Assembly (NCBI GenBank): GCA_902493615.1
Contig: CABUQK010000049.1
Span: forward strand, 1-14,574
Reading direction: 5' to 3'
Source: an uncultured Collinsella sp.
Lineage (GTDB): Bacteria; Actinomycetota; Coriobacteriia; Coriobacteriales; Coriobacteriaceae
Length of the DNA: 14,574 nt
Shown: positions 6,461-13,982 of the stretch, piece after piece
Position numbering within the stretch: the first letter of the stretch is position 1
Layout of the letters: every line of letters begins with the position of its first letter
Program-made: the position numbers and the translations under genes
The notes under the pieces: generated by a model
Told to the model about the DNA's origin: nothing
Database searches by the model: none
The model's input: only the letters and a program-made list of their open reading frames with translations

Positions 6461-8578
6461 TTACTCGCTATTATCCTCGCGTGCCGCGATCTTTTCCACG
6501 CGAACGGCGTTTTCCTGGGTGAGCGCAGCGCCCGTCAACGGGTCCCAACGCAACGGCGTATGGTCGAGCGGGCCCACGCCCAAGGCTTGAGCGCCACCGG
6601 CATCGGCGCCAAACGAACGCCCGCCGGGAGCGGCCGAGGTGAAGATGCACGCCGGATGCAGATAGGGCGTCGTCTCCACGCGCACGCGGTCGCGGCCCAT
6701 GTCGCTCACGAGTTCGACGATCTCGCCGTCGGCGATGCCCATGTGCGCAGCAGCATCGGCATTCATCTGCACGGCATCCAGGTCCGACCCAGCCTCGGCG
6801 GCACCTTGGGCCGCGAGCCTGCGCGAGGTATGCGACTCAAAGGGACGGTTGCCGCTAATGAGGCGAAACATCCCCGGGCCAGGCTCCACCATGGGAGCGA
6901 TCCAGTTGGGTACACAACCCAGGCCGGCTCGTTCCCATACGTCGCTTGCCAGCGCAATTTTGCCGCCATCCAGGGGAATCGCCGGCTCACCCGTGCGCGA
7001 CGGCAGCGGCACGCCCGTATCGGCCCAACCGCGCTCCTTAAGCGCAGCGAGGTCAATTCCAAACGGCGCCACCTGGGCAGCCGCCAGATCGTCAGACGTA
7101 AACTGGAAGTACTCGCCCACGCCACACGCCTGCGCCAGACCGGCAAAAATCTCCCGACCGGGACGTGTGTCGTCATGCTGCACGGGCAGCACGGCGTTGC
7201 GGTAGAACACGCGCGCATCGTTGGCGCCCACGACCGTGCCCACGCCGCGGTCGGCCTCAAGATACGTCACATCGGGCAGCACGAAGTCAGAAGCGCGCGC
7301 TGTCTCAGACCAGCGAATATCAATCGTCACGAGCAAGTCGAGCTGCTGCAAAATACCCAACCAAGCCTGCGCATTGCCATAGCCCGCACCGGGGTTACTG
7401 GCATAGACGATGAGCCCACGCAAATCGCCGGCAAGAATCGACTGACCGATGGTCGTGCACAGGCCGCGCATCGGATCGACCAGTGGATAGCGTTCGGACC
7501 CCAACTTGGGCTCACGCGGCATCGACGGCGTCGCGAAACGCGTAGGGTCCAAATCGCCCAACACAAGCGGCGTGGGCGGGTTGAGGGCACCGCCCTCATG
7601 CCCGATGCAGCCCAGCAGCACATCGACCAAGCAGATAGCGCGCGCGGTCTGGGTGCTATTGGCATACGCGATGCCGATGCCACCATGAAAGCCTGCATCC
7701 ACCACAGCGGCAGGCGCGGCGGCAGCTAGCTCGCGCGCCGTGGCGACAATCTCTGCGGCCGGCACGTCGCACATCGACTCGGCCCACTCGGGCGTCCAAG
7801 CACTGGCCGCCTGCGCCAGCTCGTCAAAGCCTGTGGCGTAGCGGTCCACGAACTCGTGATCGTACAGGTCCTCGGATACCAGCACATGTGCGATACCCAG
7901 CAGCAACGCCAGATCGCATCCAGGACGTACGCGCAGCCAGCGGTCGGCAAGCGCGGCCGAGCCGCTGCGCCGGGGGTCAACCACGATGATCTTCGCCCCG
8001 CGCCGGCGCGCATCGTTGAGCGCGTCAACGGCCCCCATCGTCGACGAATCGACAATGGAACGCCCCAGGTACATGATGCAGTCGGTATGCGCAAGGTCGG
8101 AGGCGGGGCTATAGCCCAGGCTGTGCTCCCAACCGGTAAGTCTGCTTACCTCGCAGGCGCCATCGGCACCGTACACGTTGGGCGAGCCCAGCGCATGCAT
8201 AAAGCGATAGGCCCAGTAGCGGTCGAACGAGGGCACACCAAGTGTCATGCCCAGCGCACGGGGCCCGCGCTCGTCAACAATTCCCAAAAGACGCTCGGCA
8301 ATCTGAGCAAACGCCTCGTCCCAGGTAATCGCATCAAACCCCGAGCCATCCCGGCGGCGTCGCATGGGGTGCAAAATCCGGTCGCGCTCGTCAAACGGCA
8401 TTGCCAGGCGATGGCGCCCGCGGGCGCACAGGGCACGCGCCGCGCACGGATGTCCCGGCACCGGCAACTCGGCCACCACGCGACCGTCCTCAACGCGTGC
8501 CGCAAAGGCGCAATCGGCATAGCATCCCCCGCATGTCGTCACCACGGAGCGACCGTCATGCATAGCTCTCGATGCCAT
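6461..8578 (-). CDS. Molybdopterin (bis-MGD) oxidoreductase, catalytic subunit, substrate uncertain
   Basis: A 705-residue member of the formate dehydrogenase/DMSO reductase superfamily. The N-terminal [4Fe-4S] site is C16-x2-C19-x3-C23 ... C51-A-R-G. Mo/MGD-binding stretches follow (YLGRSIVDSS, IIVVDPRRSG, YASNPGAGYGN), and a C-terminal MGD domain begins near RLISGNRPFESH. The Mo ligand should be Cys142 in GADGACEVSRLTG. Formate dehydrogenases carry Cys or Sec followed by His, and a Lys after the fourth cluster Cys; here these are Glu143 and Arg53, which is nearer the polysulfide/thiosulfate reductase branch. There is no Tat signal, no membrane anchor and no electron-transfer subunit next door, so it is probably a cytosolic single subunit. 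AAGGA lies 8 bases before the ATG at 8578. The gene sits between focA and selA, so annotators may call it fdhF or fdhA; I regard that as unproven. Confidence 0.85.
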   Translation of the reverse strand: MASRAMHDGRSVVTTCGGCYADCAFAARVEDGRVVAELPVPGHPCAARALCARGRHRLAMPFDERDRILHPMRRRRDGSGFDAITWDEAFAQIAERLLGIVDERGPRALGMTLGVPSFDRYWAYRFMHALGSPNVYGADGACEVSRLTGWEHSLGYSPASDLAHTDCIMYLGRSIVDSSTMGAVDALNDARRRGAKIIVVDPRRSGSAALADRWLRVRPGCDLALLLGIAHVLVSEDLYDHEFVDRYATGFDELAQAASAWTPEWAESMCDVPAAEIVATARELAAAAPAAVVDAGFHGGIGIAYANSTQTARAICLVDVLLGCIGHEGGALNPPTPLVLGDLDPTRFATPSMPREPKLGSERYPLVDPMRGLCTTIGQSILAGDLRGLIVYASNPGAGYGNAQAWLGILQQLDLLVTIDIRWSETARASDFVLPDVTYLEADRGVGTVVGANDARVFYRNAVLPVQHDDTRPGREIFAGLAQACGVGEYFQFTSDDLAAAQVAPFGIDLAALKERGWADTGVPLPSRTGEPAIPLDGGKIALASDVWERAGLGCVPNWIAPMVEPGPGMFRLISGNRPFESHTSRRLAAQGAAEAGSDLDAVQMNADAAAHMGIADGEIVELVSDMGRDRVRVETTPYLHPACIFTSAAPGGRSFGADAGGAQALGVGPLDHTPLRWDPLTGAALTQENAVRVEKIAAREDNSE

Positions 8579-8686
8579 CTCGATTATTCCTTCCAGCTCA
8601 GGGGTTCATGCCCCGCCGCACCACAGCCCTGCCACCAGCTGCCGCGACGCAAAGCCCGCTGCATCTACCGCAGCAAGACACGAAGA

Positions 8687-8718
8687 GCCTCCCAAAAGGC
8701 AAACGCCCCTCGGGAGGC
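8687..8718 (-). terminator. Hairpin after focA, probable terminator
   Basis: On the minus strand GCCTCCC pairs with GGGAGGC, and an inner GGGC/GCCT can pair inside it. The tail TCTTCGTGTCTT is only moderately T-rich. It starts 20 bases after the focA stop and probably ends the hydrogenase-focA operon, at least partly. The rest of the gap to the oxidoreductase start (8579-8686) shows no clear promoter. Confidence 0.6.
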
Positions 8719-8738
8719 CCGTACGTCATTCCAGCTTA

Positions 8739-9578
8739 TTACGCCTCGGACTTCTTGGCGTAGACAAACCAGTAGCCGAGCGCGATCAGAACCGCGCCGC
8801 CCACGATGTTGCCCAGCGTGGCGGCGGACAGGTTAAACGCAATGCCCGCGACGTTGAGCGCATCGGCACCGGCAACATCGGCACCATAGCCGCACGCGTG
8901 CATCACGGCACCCATAGGCAAAAAGTACATGTTGGCGACGCAGTGCTCAAAACCGCAGGCCACAAAGGCGGCGATGGGCAGCAGAATGCCCACAACCTTA
9001 TCGACCACGGTCTTACCGGCGGTACCGATCCACACGGCCAGGCACACAAAGATGTTGCACAGGATGCCGCGGAAGAAGATCGTCACCCAGTCGATCGTCA
9101 CCTTGCCGGCGGCGACGCTCACCATGGAGTTGGCGACCGCCTCGCCGTTGAGCTTATAGATGCCGGCCATGTACACCAAAAAGACGATGAACAGGGCACC
9201 GACAAAATTGCCGACCCACACGACGACCCAGGCCTTAAGCATCTGAACCAGGGTGATCTTTTTACTCTTGAGTGCGCAGACCATAAGCGAATTGCCGGTA
9301 AACAGCTCGGCGCCGCACACCAGCACGAGCACCAGGCCCAGGCAAAAGCACAGACCGCCCACGACGCGCTGAGCGCCCCAGCCCAGCGTGCTGTCGCTCA
9401 AGAACACGGTAAAGAACAGGCCGCCGAAGGCGATAAACGCGCCGGCGAACATTGCCAACAGAAAGGCCTTAGCGACCGGCAGGTTAGCCTTGGTCACGCC
9501 GGCGGCCTCGGTCTTGGCCTCGATCGCGGCGGGCGCCAGGCAATCGGGAGAGGGGTACTCCACCTTGGAATCTGCCAT
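8739..9578 (-). CDS. focA: Formate channel of the formate-nitrite transporter family (FocA/FocB-like)
   Basis: Pentameric inner-membrane channel that moves formate, and sometimes other small monovalent anions, across the membrane. The 279 residues are close to E. coli FocA (285). Six hydrophobic helices are visible. Family marks are GAELFTGN (residues 89-96, with the gating-region Thr94), WVGNFVGAL (121-129) and the pore histidine His212 in FEHCVANMYFLPMG; Lys159 may be the second pore residue. I chose ATG 9578 (MADSK) with GAAGTG just upstream; a TTG at 9611 is possible but poorer. It is last in the hydrogenase operon, 39 bases after hycI, as foc genes are in formate hydrogenlyase loci, so formate is the likely cargo. 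Confidence 0.94.
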   Translation of the reverse strand: MADSKVEYPSPDCLAPAAIEAKTEAAGVTKANLPVAKAFLLAMFAGAFIAFGGLFFTVFLSDSTLGWGAQRVVGGLCFCLGLVLVLVCGAELFTGNSLMVCALKSKKITLVQMLKAWVVVWVGNFVGALFIVFLVYMAGIYKLNGEAVANSMVSVAAGKVTIDWVTIFFRGILCNIFVCLAVWIGTAGKTVVDKVVGILLPIAAFVACGFEHCVANMYFLPMGAVMHACGYGADVAGADALNVAGIAFNLSAATLGNIVGGAVLIALGYWFVYAKKSEA

Positions 9579-9617
9579 GTCAATCACTTCTTTCCTAATC
9601 AGCAGGAACAAGCGCTC

Positions 9618-10121
9618 CTATTGCTCTTGCCCCAAGCGGACAAAGTGGGAAAAGTCGTTGGCGGCCACGGCGTCGTACACGGCGTCGACGGCCTCAAAGA
9701 CTTCCGGGGACATGGGGTTGTAGAACTCCGTGTCGCCCGGCTGAATCCCGACGAAGACGATATCATCACACGATTGCTCAATCTCTTCGATCAGAATCGA
9801 CAAAGGAAGCGAATGCGTGGTGAACATCGATTTGCGCGCGACGTCGGTCTTATCGAGCAAGCGGATGGCGCCGACGGGCAGCGCCATGTCGGCGGCATCG
9901 ACCAAAACCAAACGCGGCGGACGCTCGCGCTTGACCTCGATGATGTCATCCTCGGGCGTCTGACCGCCGTCGATGGTGTACCAACCGGCGATAGGCGTGT
10001 CCTCCATCTTTTTGGAGAGCACGGGGCCGGCGGCATCGTCGGCGCGCAGCACGCTTCCCGCCGTGAGCACGATACCCGCAAATGGGGCGCCGTTCACACG
10101 ACCATCCACAACGCGACCCAT
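9618..10121 (-). CDS. hycI: Hydrogenase 3/4 maturation endopeptidase HycI
   Basis: Cleaves the C-terminal tail of the [NiFe] hydrogenase large subunit after nickel insertion. The 167 residues align over their length with E. coli HycI (156): the metal-sensing Asp29 in LRADDAAGP, Asp75 in VLVDAADM and His103 in TTHSLPLS correspond to Asp16, Asp62 and His90, and IDGGQTPEDDI and FVGIQPGD also match. An extra stretch of about 13 residues precedes the first strand. Its start codon overlaps the stop of the HycH/HyfJ gene (TAATG), and GAAGG lies 8 bases upstream. Its likely substrate is the large subunit at 12206-13978. Confidence 0.95.
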   Translation of the reverse strand: MGRVVDGRVNGAPFAGIVLTAGSVLRADDAAGPVLSKKMEDTPIAGWYTIDGGQTPEDDIIEVKRERPPRLVLVDAADMALPVGAIRLLDKTDVARKSMFTTHSLPLSILIEEIEQSCDDIVFVGIQPGDTEFYNPMSPEVFEAVDAVYDAVAANDFSHFVRLGQEQ

Positions 10122-10702
10122 TACTGCAACCTTCCCGTCAGATACACCCCCGACACATCGCGCACGCGCTCAACCAGATCGCGAAACTTCATTAAGAACG
10201 CGACCTGCTGGGCATGCAGGCCAAAGTCGTCGTCGAACACCGAGATGCCGGCCTTGGCCGAACCGCGAAAACCGCGCTCGTCGAGCAGCATATCGCAGGC
10301 CTCGAGCAGCGACGGCACCGCCGCCTTGTCGAGCTGGCACTCGCCAAAGGAGTGGATGGCCTCGAACTTGGTTTTGGCCTCCCCCTCCGGCAACGCATCG
10401 ACGAGCGAATAGAACACATCCACCGGCACCGACAGGCGCGGCTCAAAGCAGTCGAGCACGCCGGTGTGGTGGCCCACGGCGAGCGTGTAGTACAGCACGT
10501 CGCAGGCCTCCTGGGGAACGTCTTCCTCGGTCTCCACAAACTTACGCGTGAGCTCGTAAAAGACCACCTGGTCGGGCGCGTGGCCCAGGCAGGGGTCGGC
10601 GACGCCCTCGGCGGCCTCGTCGCTTGCGCGCGAGGCATCGCCAAAAGAGCCGCCGAGCATACCGGGGCCCGCAAAGTAACCAGAGCGGTCCGTGAGCTCC
10701 AT
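10121..10702 (-). CDS. hyfJ: Formate hydrogenlyase assembly protein, HycH/HyfJ family
   Basis: A 193-residue protein recognised by VVFYELTRKFVETEEDVP and LYYTLAVGHHTGVLDC, the conserved centre of HycH/HyfJ. The family is needed for maturation of the formate hydrogenlyase hydrogenase, but the exact step is not well defined. E. coli HycH is about 136 residues; the extra length here is an N-terminal segment of about 40 residues rich in Gly/Ala/Asp with no clear motif. The stop overlaps the hycI start and the start directly follows the hyfI stop (TAGATG), with GGAGG 7 bases upstream. The position after the small subunit is the same as in both E. coli hyc and hyf. Confidence 0.9.
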   Translation of the reverse strand: MELTDRSGYFAGPGMLGGSFGDASRASDEAAEGVADPCLGHAPDQVVFYELTRKFVETEEDVPQEACDVLYYTLAVGHHTGVLDCFEPRLSVPVDVFYSLVDALPEGEAKTKFEAIHSFGECQLDKAAVPSLLEACDMLLDERGFRGSAKAGISVFDDDFGLHAQQVAFLMKFRDLVERVRDVSGVYLTGRLQ

Positions 10703-11485
10703 CTAGCGACCTCCGGCCAGCATCAGATCCTGCAGCGCCGAGTACACCTCGACGCGGCGCGGATCATCTTGCTTGTCGATGAGCAGCGCCATGGCACCGC
10801 GGATATCGCCCTTGGGCGCGCCCTCGAGCGTATCCATAAACTCATTGGCCAGGTCGCGGCCGTAACGATAGCCGCTCATGGCGCGAGCCTCGCGCTCAAT
10901 GGCAACGCGCAGCTTGTACGGCACGCCGGGATGCAGGATATCGGCCTGCTCGCCGGCGGCCTCCACCGTGGTCTCGGCATGGAGCTTTTGGTCCAGCAGA
11001 CCGAGCGCCATGGCAAAGCCGTAGATGGTCTGCGCGGGGCTGGGCGGGCAGCCGGGGATGTAGACATCGACCGGCAGAATCTTGTCCGTGCCGCCCCAGA
11101 CGCAATAGTTGTCGTAGAAGATGCCACCGGTGCAGCCGCACGCGCCATAGGACACCACGATCTTAGGATCGGGTGCGGCCTCAAAGGCGCGCAGGGCCGG
11201 CATGCGCATGGCACGCGTCACGGCACCGGTGTACAGCAGCACATCGGCGTGACGGGGCGAGGGCACGACCTTGATGCCAAAGCGCTCGACGTCGAAGACG
11301 GGCGTGATGGAACCGAAGATCTCGATCTCGCAGCCGTTGCAGCCGCCGCAGTCAACACGGTAGACATACACCGAGCGCTTGATCTTCTTAAGAAGGGTCG
11401 CCTTGGCTTTCTCGATGCTCTCGTCGAGCTCGATCTTGGTCGGGCGGTACTGAAGCCGCTCGGGCAAAAGCGTGGGTTCGGCCAT
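10703..11485 (-). CDS. hyfI: [NiFe] hydrogenase-4/3 small subunit (NuoB-like)
   Basis: Carries the single [4Fe-4S] cluster next to the NiFe site, passing electrons from the ferredoxin-like subunit to the large subunit in the cytoplasmic arm of the membrane complex. The 260 residues show DCGGCNGCEIE (Cys46, 49, 52), GACGCTGG (Cys116, 118) and YIPGCPPSP (Cys146), the NuoB/HycG cluster pattern, and no signal peptide. E. coli HycG is 255 residues. The start at 11485 has AGGAGGAG just upstream. It lies 2 bases after hyfH and directly before hyfJ, so it is cotranscribed with both. The C-terminal 60 residues (TLEGAPKGDIRGAMALLID) are weakly conserved but normal for the family. Confidence 0.95.
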   Translation of the reverse strand: MAEPTLLPERLQYRPTKIELDESIEKAKATLLKKIKRSVYVYRVDCGGCNGCEIEIFGSITPVFDVERFGIKVVPSPRHADVLLYTGAVTRAMRMPALRAFEAAPDPKIVVSYGACGCTGGIFYDNYCVWGGTDKILPVDVYIPGCPPSPAQTIYGFAMALGLLDQKLHAETTVEAAGEQADILHPGVPYKLRVAIEREARAMSGYRYGRDLANEFMDTLEGAPKGDIRGAMALLIDKQDDPRRVEVYSALQDLMLAGGR

Positions 11486-11487
11486 GG

Positions 11488-12204
11488 TTACTCCTCCTTC
11501 GTATCAAAATCCATGATGATGCCCTCGACCGGCGCAGGACCGGCGGGAATCTCGGGCGCATCGGGGTTGAGCTCGCGGTCGATATACTCCGGGTTCACAC
11601 CGTGGCCGCCCAGATACTCCATGCCGGGGCCCTGGGGCTCGCCGGACGCAAGCGTCTCGTTGGCAGCCATGCCGTGTGCGTTGCCGGTCTTTACGGCCGA
11701 GGCGGCGCGCAGGGCGTCGAGCTCGCGCTTGCACTCCTGGCACATACCGACGGTACGGGCAGCCTGCTCGGCCTCCATGCCGCCGGCCTTTTGCAGCAGG
11801 CGCTTGGCGTAGTCGATCTCCTTGTGCGGGGCGAACGGCTTGCCGCAGCGCGAGCAGTGCTCGAGCGTGTAGACGCTCTTGCTGGTGAGGTCGTCCTTGC
11901 TCATGACGGCCAGCTCAAACTCCTCGGTGAGCTTGATGGCCTCCATGGGGCAGGCTTCCTCGCAGCGGCCGCAAAAGATGCAGCGGCCGTAGTCGATCGA
12001 CCAGGTGATGGTGTCGGCCGCAAGGTCGGTGTCCATGCGAATGGCATCGGCCGGGCAAGCCACGCCGCAGGCTCCGCAGGCGATGCAGAGCTCGGCATTG
12101 TGCTCGGGCTTGCCGCGCATGTCCTTGTTGGTGGGGAACGGCGCAAACGGGTACTTGACCGTCGCGTCGCCGGCCTTGGCGTTAACCTTCCAAAGCTTCA
12201 GCAT
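11488..12204 (-). CDS. hyfH: Formate hydrogenlyase ferredoxin-like subunit (HyfH/HycF)
   Basis: Polyferredoxin subunit linking the formate dehydrogenase side to the hydrogenase small subunit. Two classical [4Fe-4S] motifs are present, C40-IA-C43-GA-C46-GVA-C50-P and C75-IF-C78-GR-C81-EEA-C85-P. A four-cysteine, zinc-ribbon-like module follows, CSRCGKPFAPHKEIDYA (117, 120) and CQECKR (155, 158), as in E. coli HycF/HyfH. Total length is 238 against about 180 in E. coli; the excess is a Pro/Gly/acidic C-terminal tail of about 55 residues with no recognised motif. The ATG at 12204 is one base after the hyfG stop (TAATATG) and is served by GGAGGCG inside the end of hyfG; the longer open frame upstream overlaps hyfG and is not used. 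Confidence 0.93.
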   Translation of the reverse strand: MLKLWKVNAKAGDATVKYPFAPFPTNKDMRGKPEHNAELCIACGACGVACPADAIRMDTDLAADTITWSIDYGRCIFCGRCEEACPMEAIKLTEEFELAVMSKDDLTSKSVYTLEHCSRCGKPFAPHKEIDYAKRLLQKAGGMEAEQAARTVGMCQECKRELDALRAASAVKTGNAHGMAANETLASGEPQGPGMEYLGGHGVNPEYIDRELNPDAPEIPAGPAPVEGIIMDFDTKEE

Positions 12205-12205
12205 A

Positions 12206-13978
12206 TTAGAGCGCCTCCTCATCGAGCGGAGCGGCCATGGTGCCCTCGCCCGCAAGCGGCGACTTGTCGCGCCAGACGTTCTCGAACTGCTCCTTGTCGA
12301 GCACGTGGTCGCGCTTGGCGGCGACATCGGTCACCGTCACGCGGTCTGTGCAGGAATAGCACGGGTCGAGCGAGCCAACGATCAGCGCCGCATCGCCCAC
12401 GGTGTTGCCGCGGAACATGTAGCGCAGGACCGGCCAGTTACTGTACGTGGCGGCCTTGGCGCGCCAGCGGTAGCACTTCTGGTTATTGCCGAGCATGGCC
12501 CAGTGCACGTCCTCGCCGCGCGGCGCCTCGGTGGCACCGATGGCGTACTTGTGCGGGGTGTACTCCCAATCCGTGGTGAGGATGGGGCCCGACGGGCAGT
12601 TCTCGAGCATGGTCTCGATCATATCGATCGAATCGTAGACCTCCTGGATGCGAACGGCGGTACGGCCGAAGGCATCGCAGGTGTCAGCCGTGGCGGCGTG
12701 CATCTTTTGAACGTCCGGATCGGCGTAGCCGTCGAAGGGATGGTCAAAGCGCACGTCGCGGGCATAGCCCGAGCCACGCATGAGCGGGCCGACCGGCGAG
12801 AAGTCGCGTGCGATCTTGCGGTCCAAGATGCCGATGCCACTCGTACGCTCAATAAAGTTGGGCGTGGAGAGCAAGACGTCGACGAGCTCCTGAACCTCGG
12901 AGCGCAGCTGGTGGATGGTCGTGAGCGTGGAGAGCTTCTGCTCGGCCAAAATGTCGCGACGCACGCCGCCGATCACGTTGAGGCCGTAGGTCTTGCGGTG
13001 ACCGGAGAGCTTCTCGGCCAGGTCCATGGACTTCTCGCGGACGCGGAAGAACTGCTGGAAGCCGGAGTCGAAGCCGGTGTAGTGCGATGCGAGGCCAATA
13101 TTGAGCAGGTGTGAGTGCAGACGCTCGACCTCGAGCATGATGGCGCGGATGTACTGGGCGCGCGGCGGGACATGAATGCCCTGGGCGCGCTCGACGGCCT
13201 CGGCATAGGCCACCGAGTGGGCGCAGCCGCAGATGCCGCAGATGCGGTCGGCGAGGAACGTCACGGCGTCATAGTTCAGGCGCGTCTCGGCGACCTTCTC
13301 CATGCCGCGGTGCACGTAGAACAGACGGTAGTCGGCATCGACGATCGTCTCGCCCTCAACGAACAGGCGGAAGTGGCCGGGCTCGTCGGAGGTGATGTGC
13401 AACGGTCCCATGGGGACGAGCGTGGTCTCCTTGCCCTTGGTGTCGGCCAAGAATTCGTAGTTTTCCATGTCGCTCGCGGGGGCGGGGCGGAAACGGTAAT
13501 CCATCGAATCCTTACGCAGCGGGTACAGGCCGCTGGGCCAATCGTCGGGAAGCACCAGGCGGCGACGGTCGGGCAGACCCTCGGGAATCAGGCCGAACAT
13601 GTCGCGAAGCTCGCGCTCGCCCCACACGCAGGCGGGGACGAACGGCGTCACGGACGGGAACGTCATCTTGGCGGGATCGACCTCGGTACGCACGGTCACC
13701 CAGCCGGGGTCCTCCCCCTCCATGGAGATGACGTAGTACACAGCGTAACGGCCGCACAGACTGCGCTCATCGTTGCCGATGATCACGGGAATCCAGCCGT
13801 AGCGCTCGTAATACAGGTAGTGGACGGCCTCGGGCAGCTTGTCTTGCTTGACGGTGATCGTCAGCTGGTCCTCGCACTGCCACTCAACCTTCTCGATAGC
13901 GCCCGGCACTGCGGCGCGCAGGGCCTCGACGTGGCTTTCGCAACGACGAGCGTAGTCCTTCTTTTCAGGTTCTGCCAT
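12206..13978 (-). CDS. hyfG: [NiFe] hydrogenase-4/3 large subunit (NuoC-NuoD fusion)
   Basis: Catalytic subunit reducing protons to H2 in a group 4 (energy-converting) hydrogenase. Residues about 20-180 are NuoC/30-kDa-like (ERELRDMFGLIPEG; DDWPSGLYPLRKD), and the rest is NuoD/49-kDa-like. The NiFe ligands are Cys247 and Cys250 (DRICGICGCAHS) and Cys540 and Cys543 (DPCYSCTDR). A 44-residue tail after Arg546 should be removed by HycI, matching the E. coli HycE site. Length is 590 against 569. All four ligands are Cys, none is Sec. GAGGTG lies 10 bases before the ATG and overlaps the end of hyfF. The C-terminal tail is 12 residues longer than in E. coli HycE. HycE would be an equally fair name. 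Confidence 0.97.
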   Translation of the reverse strand: MAEPEKKDYARRCESHVEALRAAVPGAIEKVEWQCEDQLTITVKQDKLPEAVHYLYYERYGWIPVIIGNDERSLCGRYAVYYVISMEGEDPGWVTVRTEVDPAKMTFPSVTPFVPACVWGERELRDMFGLIPEGLPDRRRLVLPDDWPSGLYPLRKDSMDYRFRPAPASDMENYEFLADTKGKETTLVPMGPLHITSDEPGHFRLFVEGETIVDADYRLFYVHRGMEKVAETRLNYDAVTFLADRICGICGCAHSVAYAEAVERAQGIHVPPRAQYIRAIMLEVERLHSHLLNIGLASHYTGFDSGFQQFFRVREKSMDLAEKLSGHRKTYGLNVIGGVRRDILAEQKLSTLTTIHQLRSEVQELVDVLLSTPNFIERTSGIGILDRKIARDFSPVGPLMRGSGYARDVRFDHPFDGYADPDVQKMHAATADTCDAFGRTAVRIQEVYDSIDMIETMLENCPSGPILTTDWEYTPHKYAIGATEAPRGEDVHWAMLGNNQKCYRWRAKAATYSNWPVLRYMFRGNTVGDAALIVGSLDPCYSCTDRVTVTDVAAKRDHVLDKEQFENVWRDKSPLAGEGTMAAPLDEEAL

Positions 13979-13982
13979 GGTG

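Noticed and set aside
6461..8578. Selenocysteine-containing FdhF within this gene
   Set aside because: The frame is open for 705 codons with Cys at the Mo-ligand site and no internal TGA.
8600..8614. Small GGGG/CCCC hairpin upstream of the Mo oxidoreductase, considered as a riboswitch part
   Set aside because: Only four base pairs, and no features of the molybdenum-cofactor RNA motif.
8615..8650. Possible sigma-54 (-24/-12) promoter upstream of the Mo oxidoreductase (TGGCA...GGTGC on the minus strand)
   Set aside because: The spacing between GG and GC is 12, not 10, bases and the -12 part does not match; formate hydrogenlyase genes use sigma-54 in E. coli, but that does not support this site.
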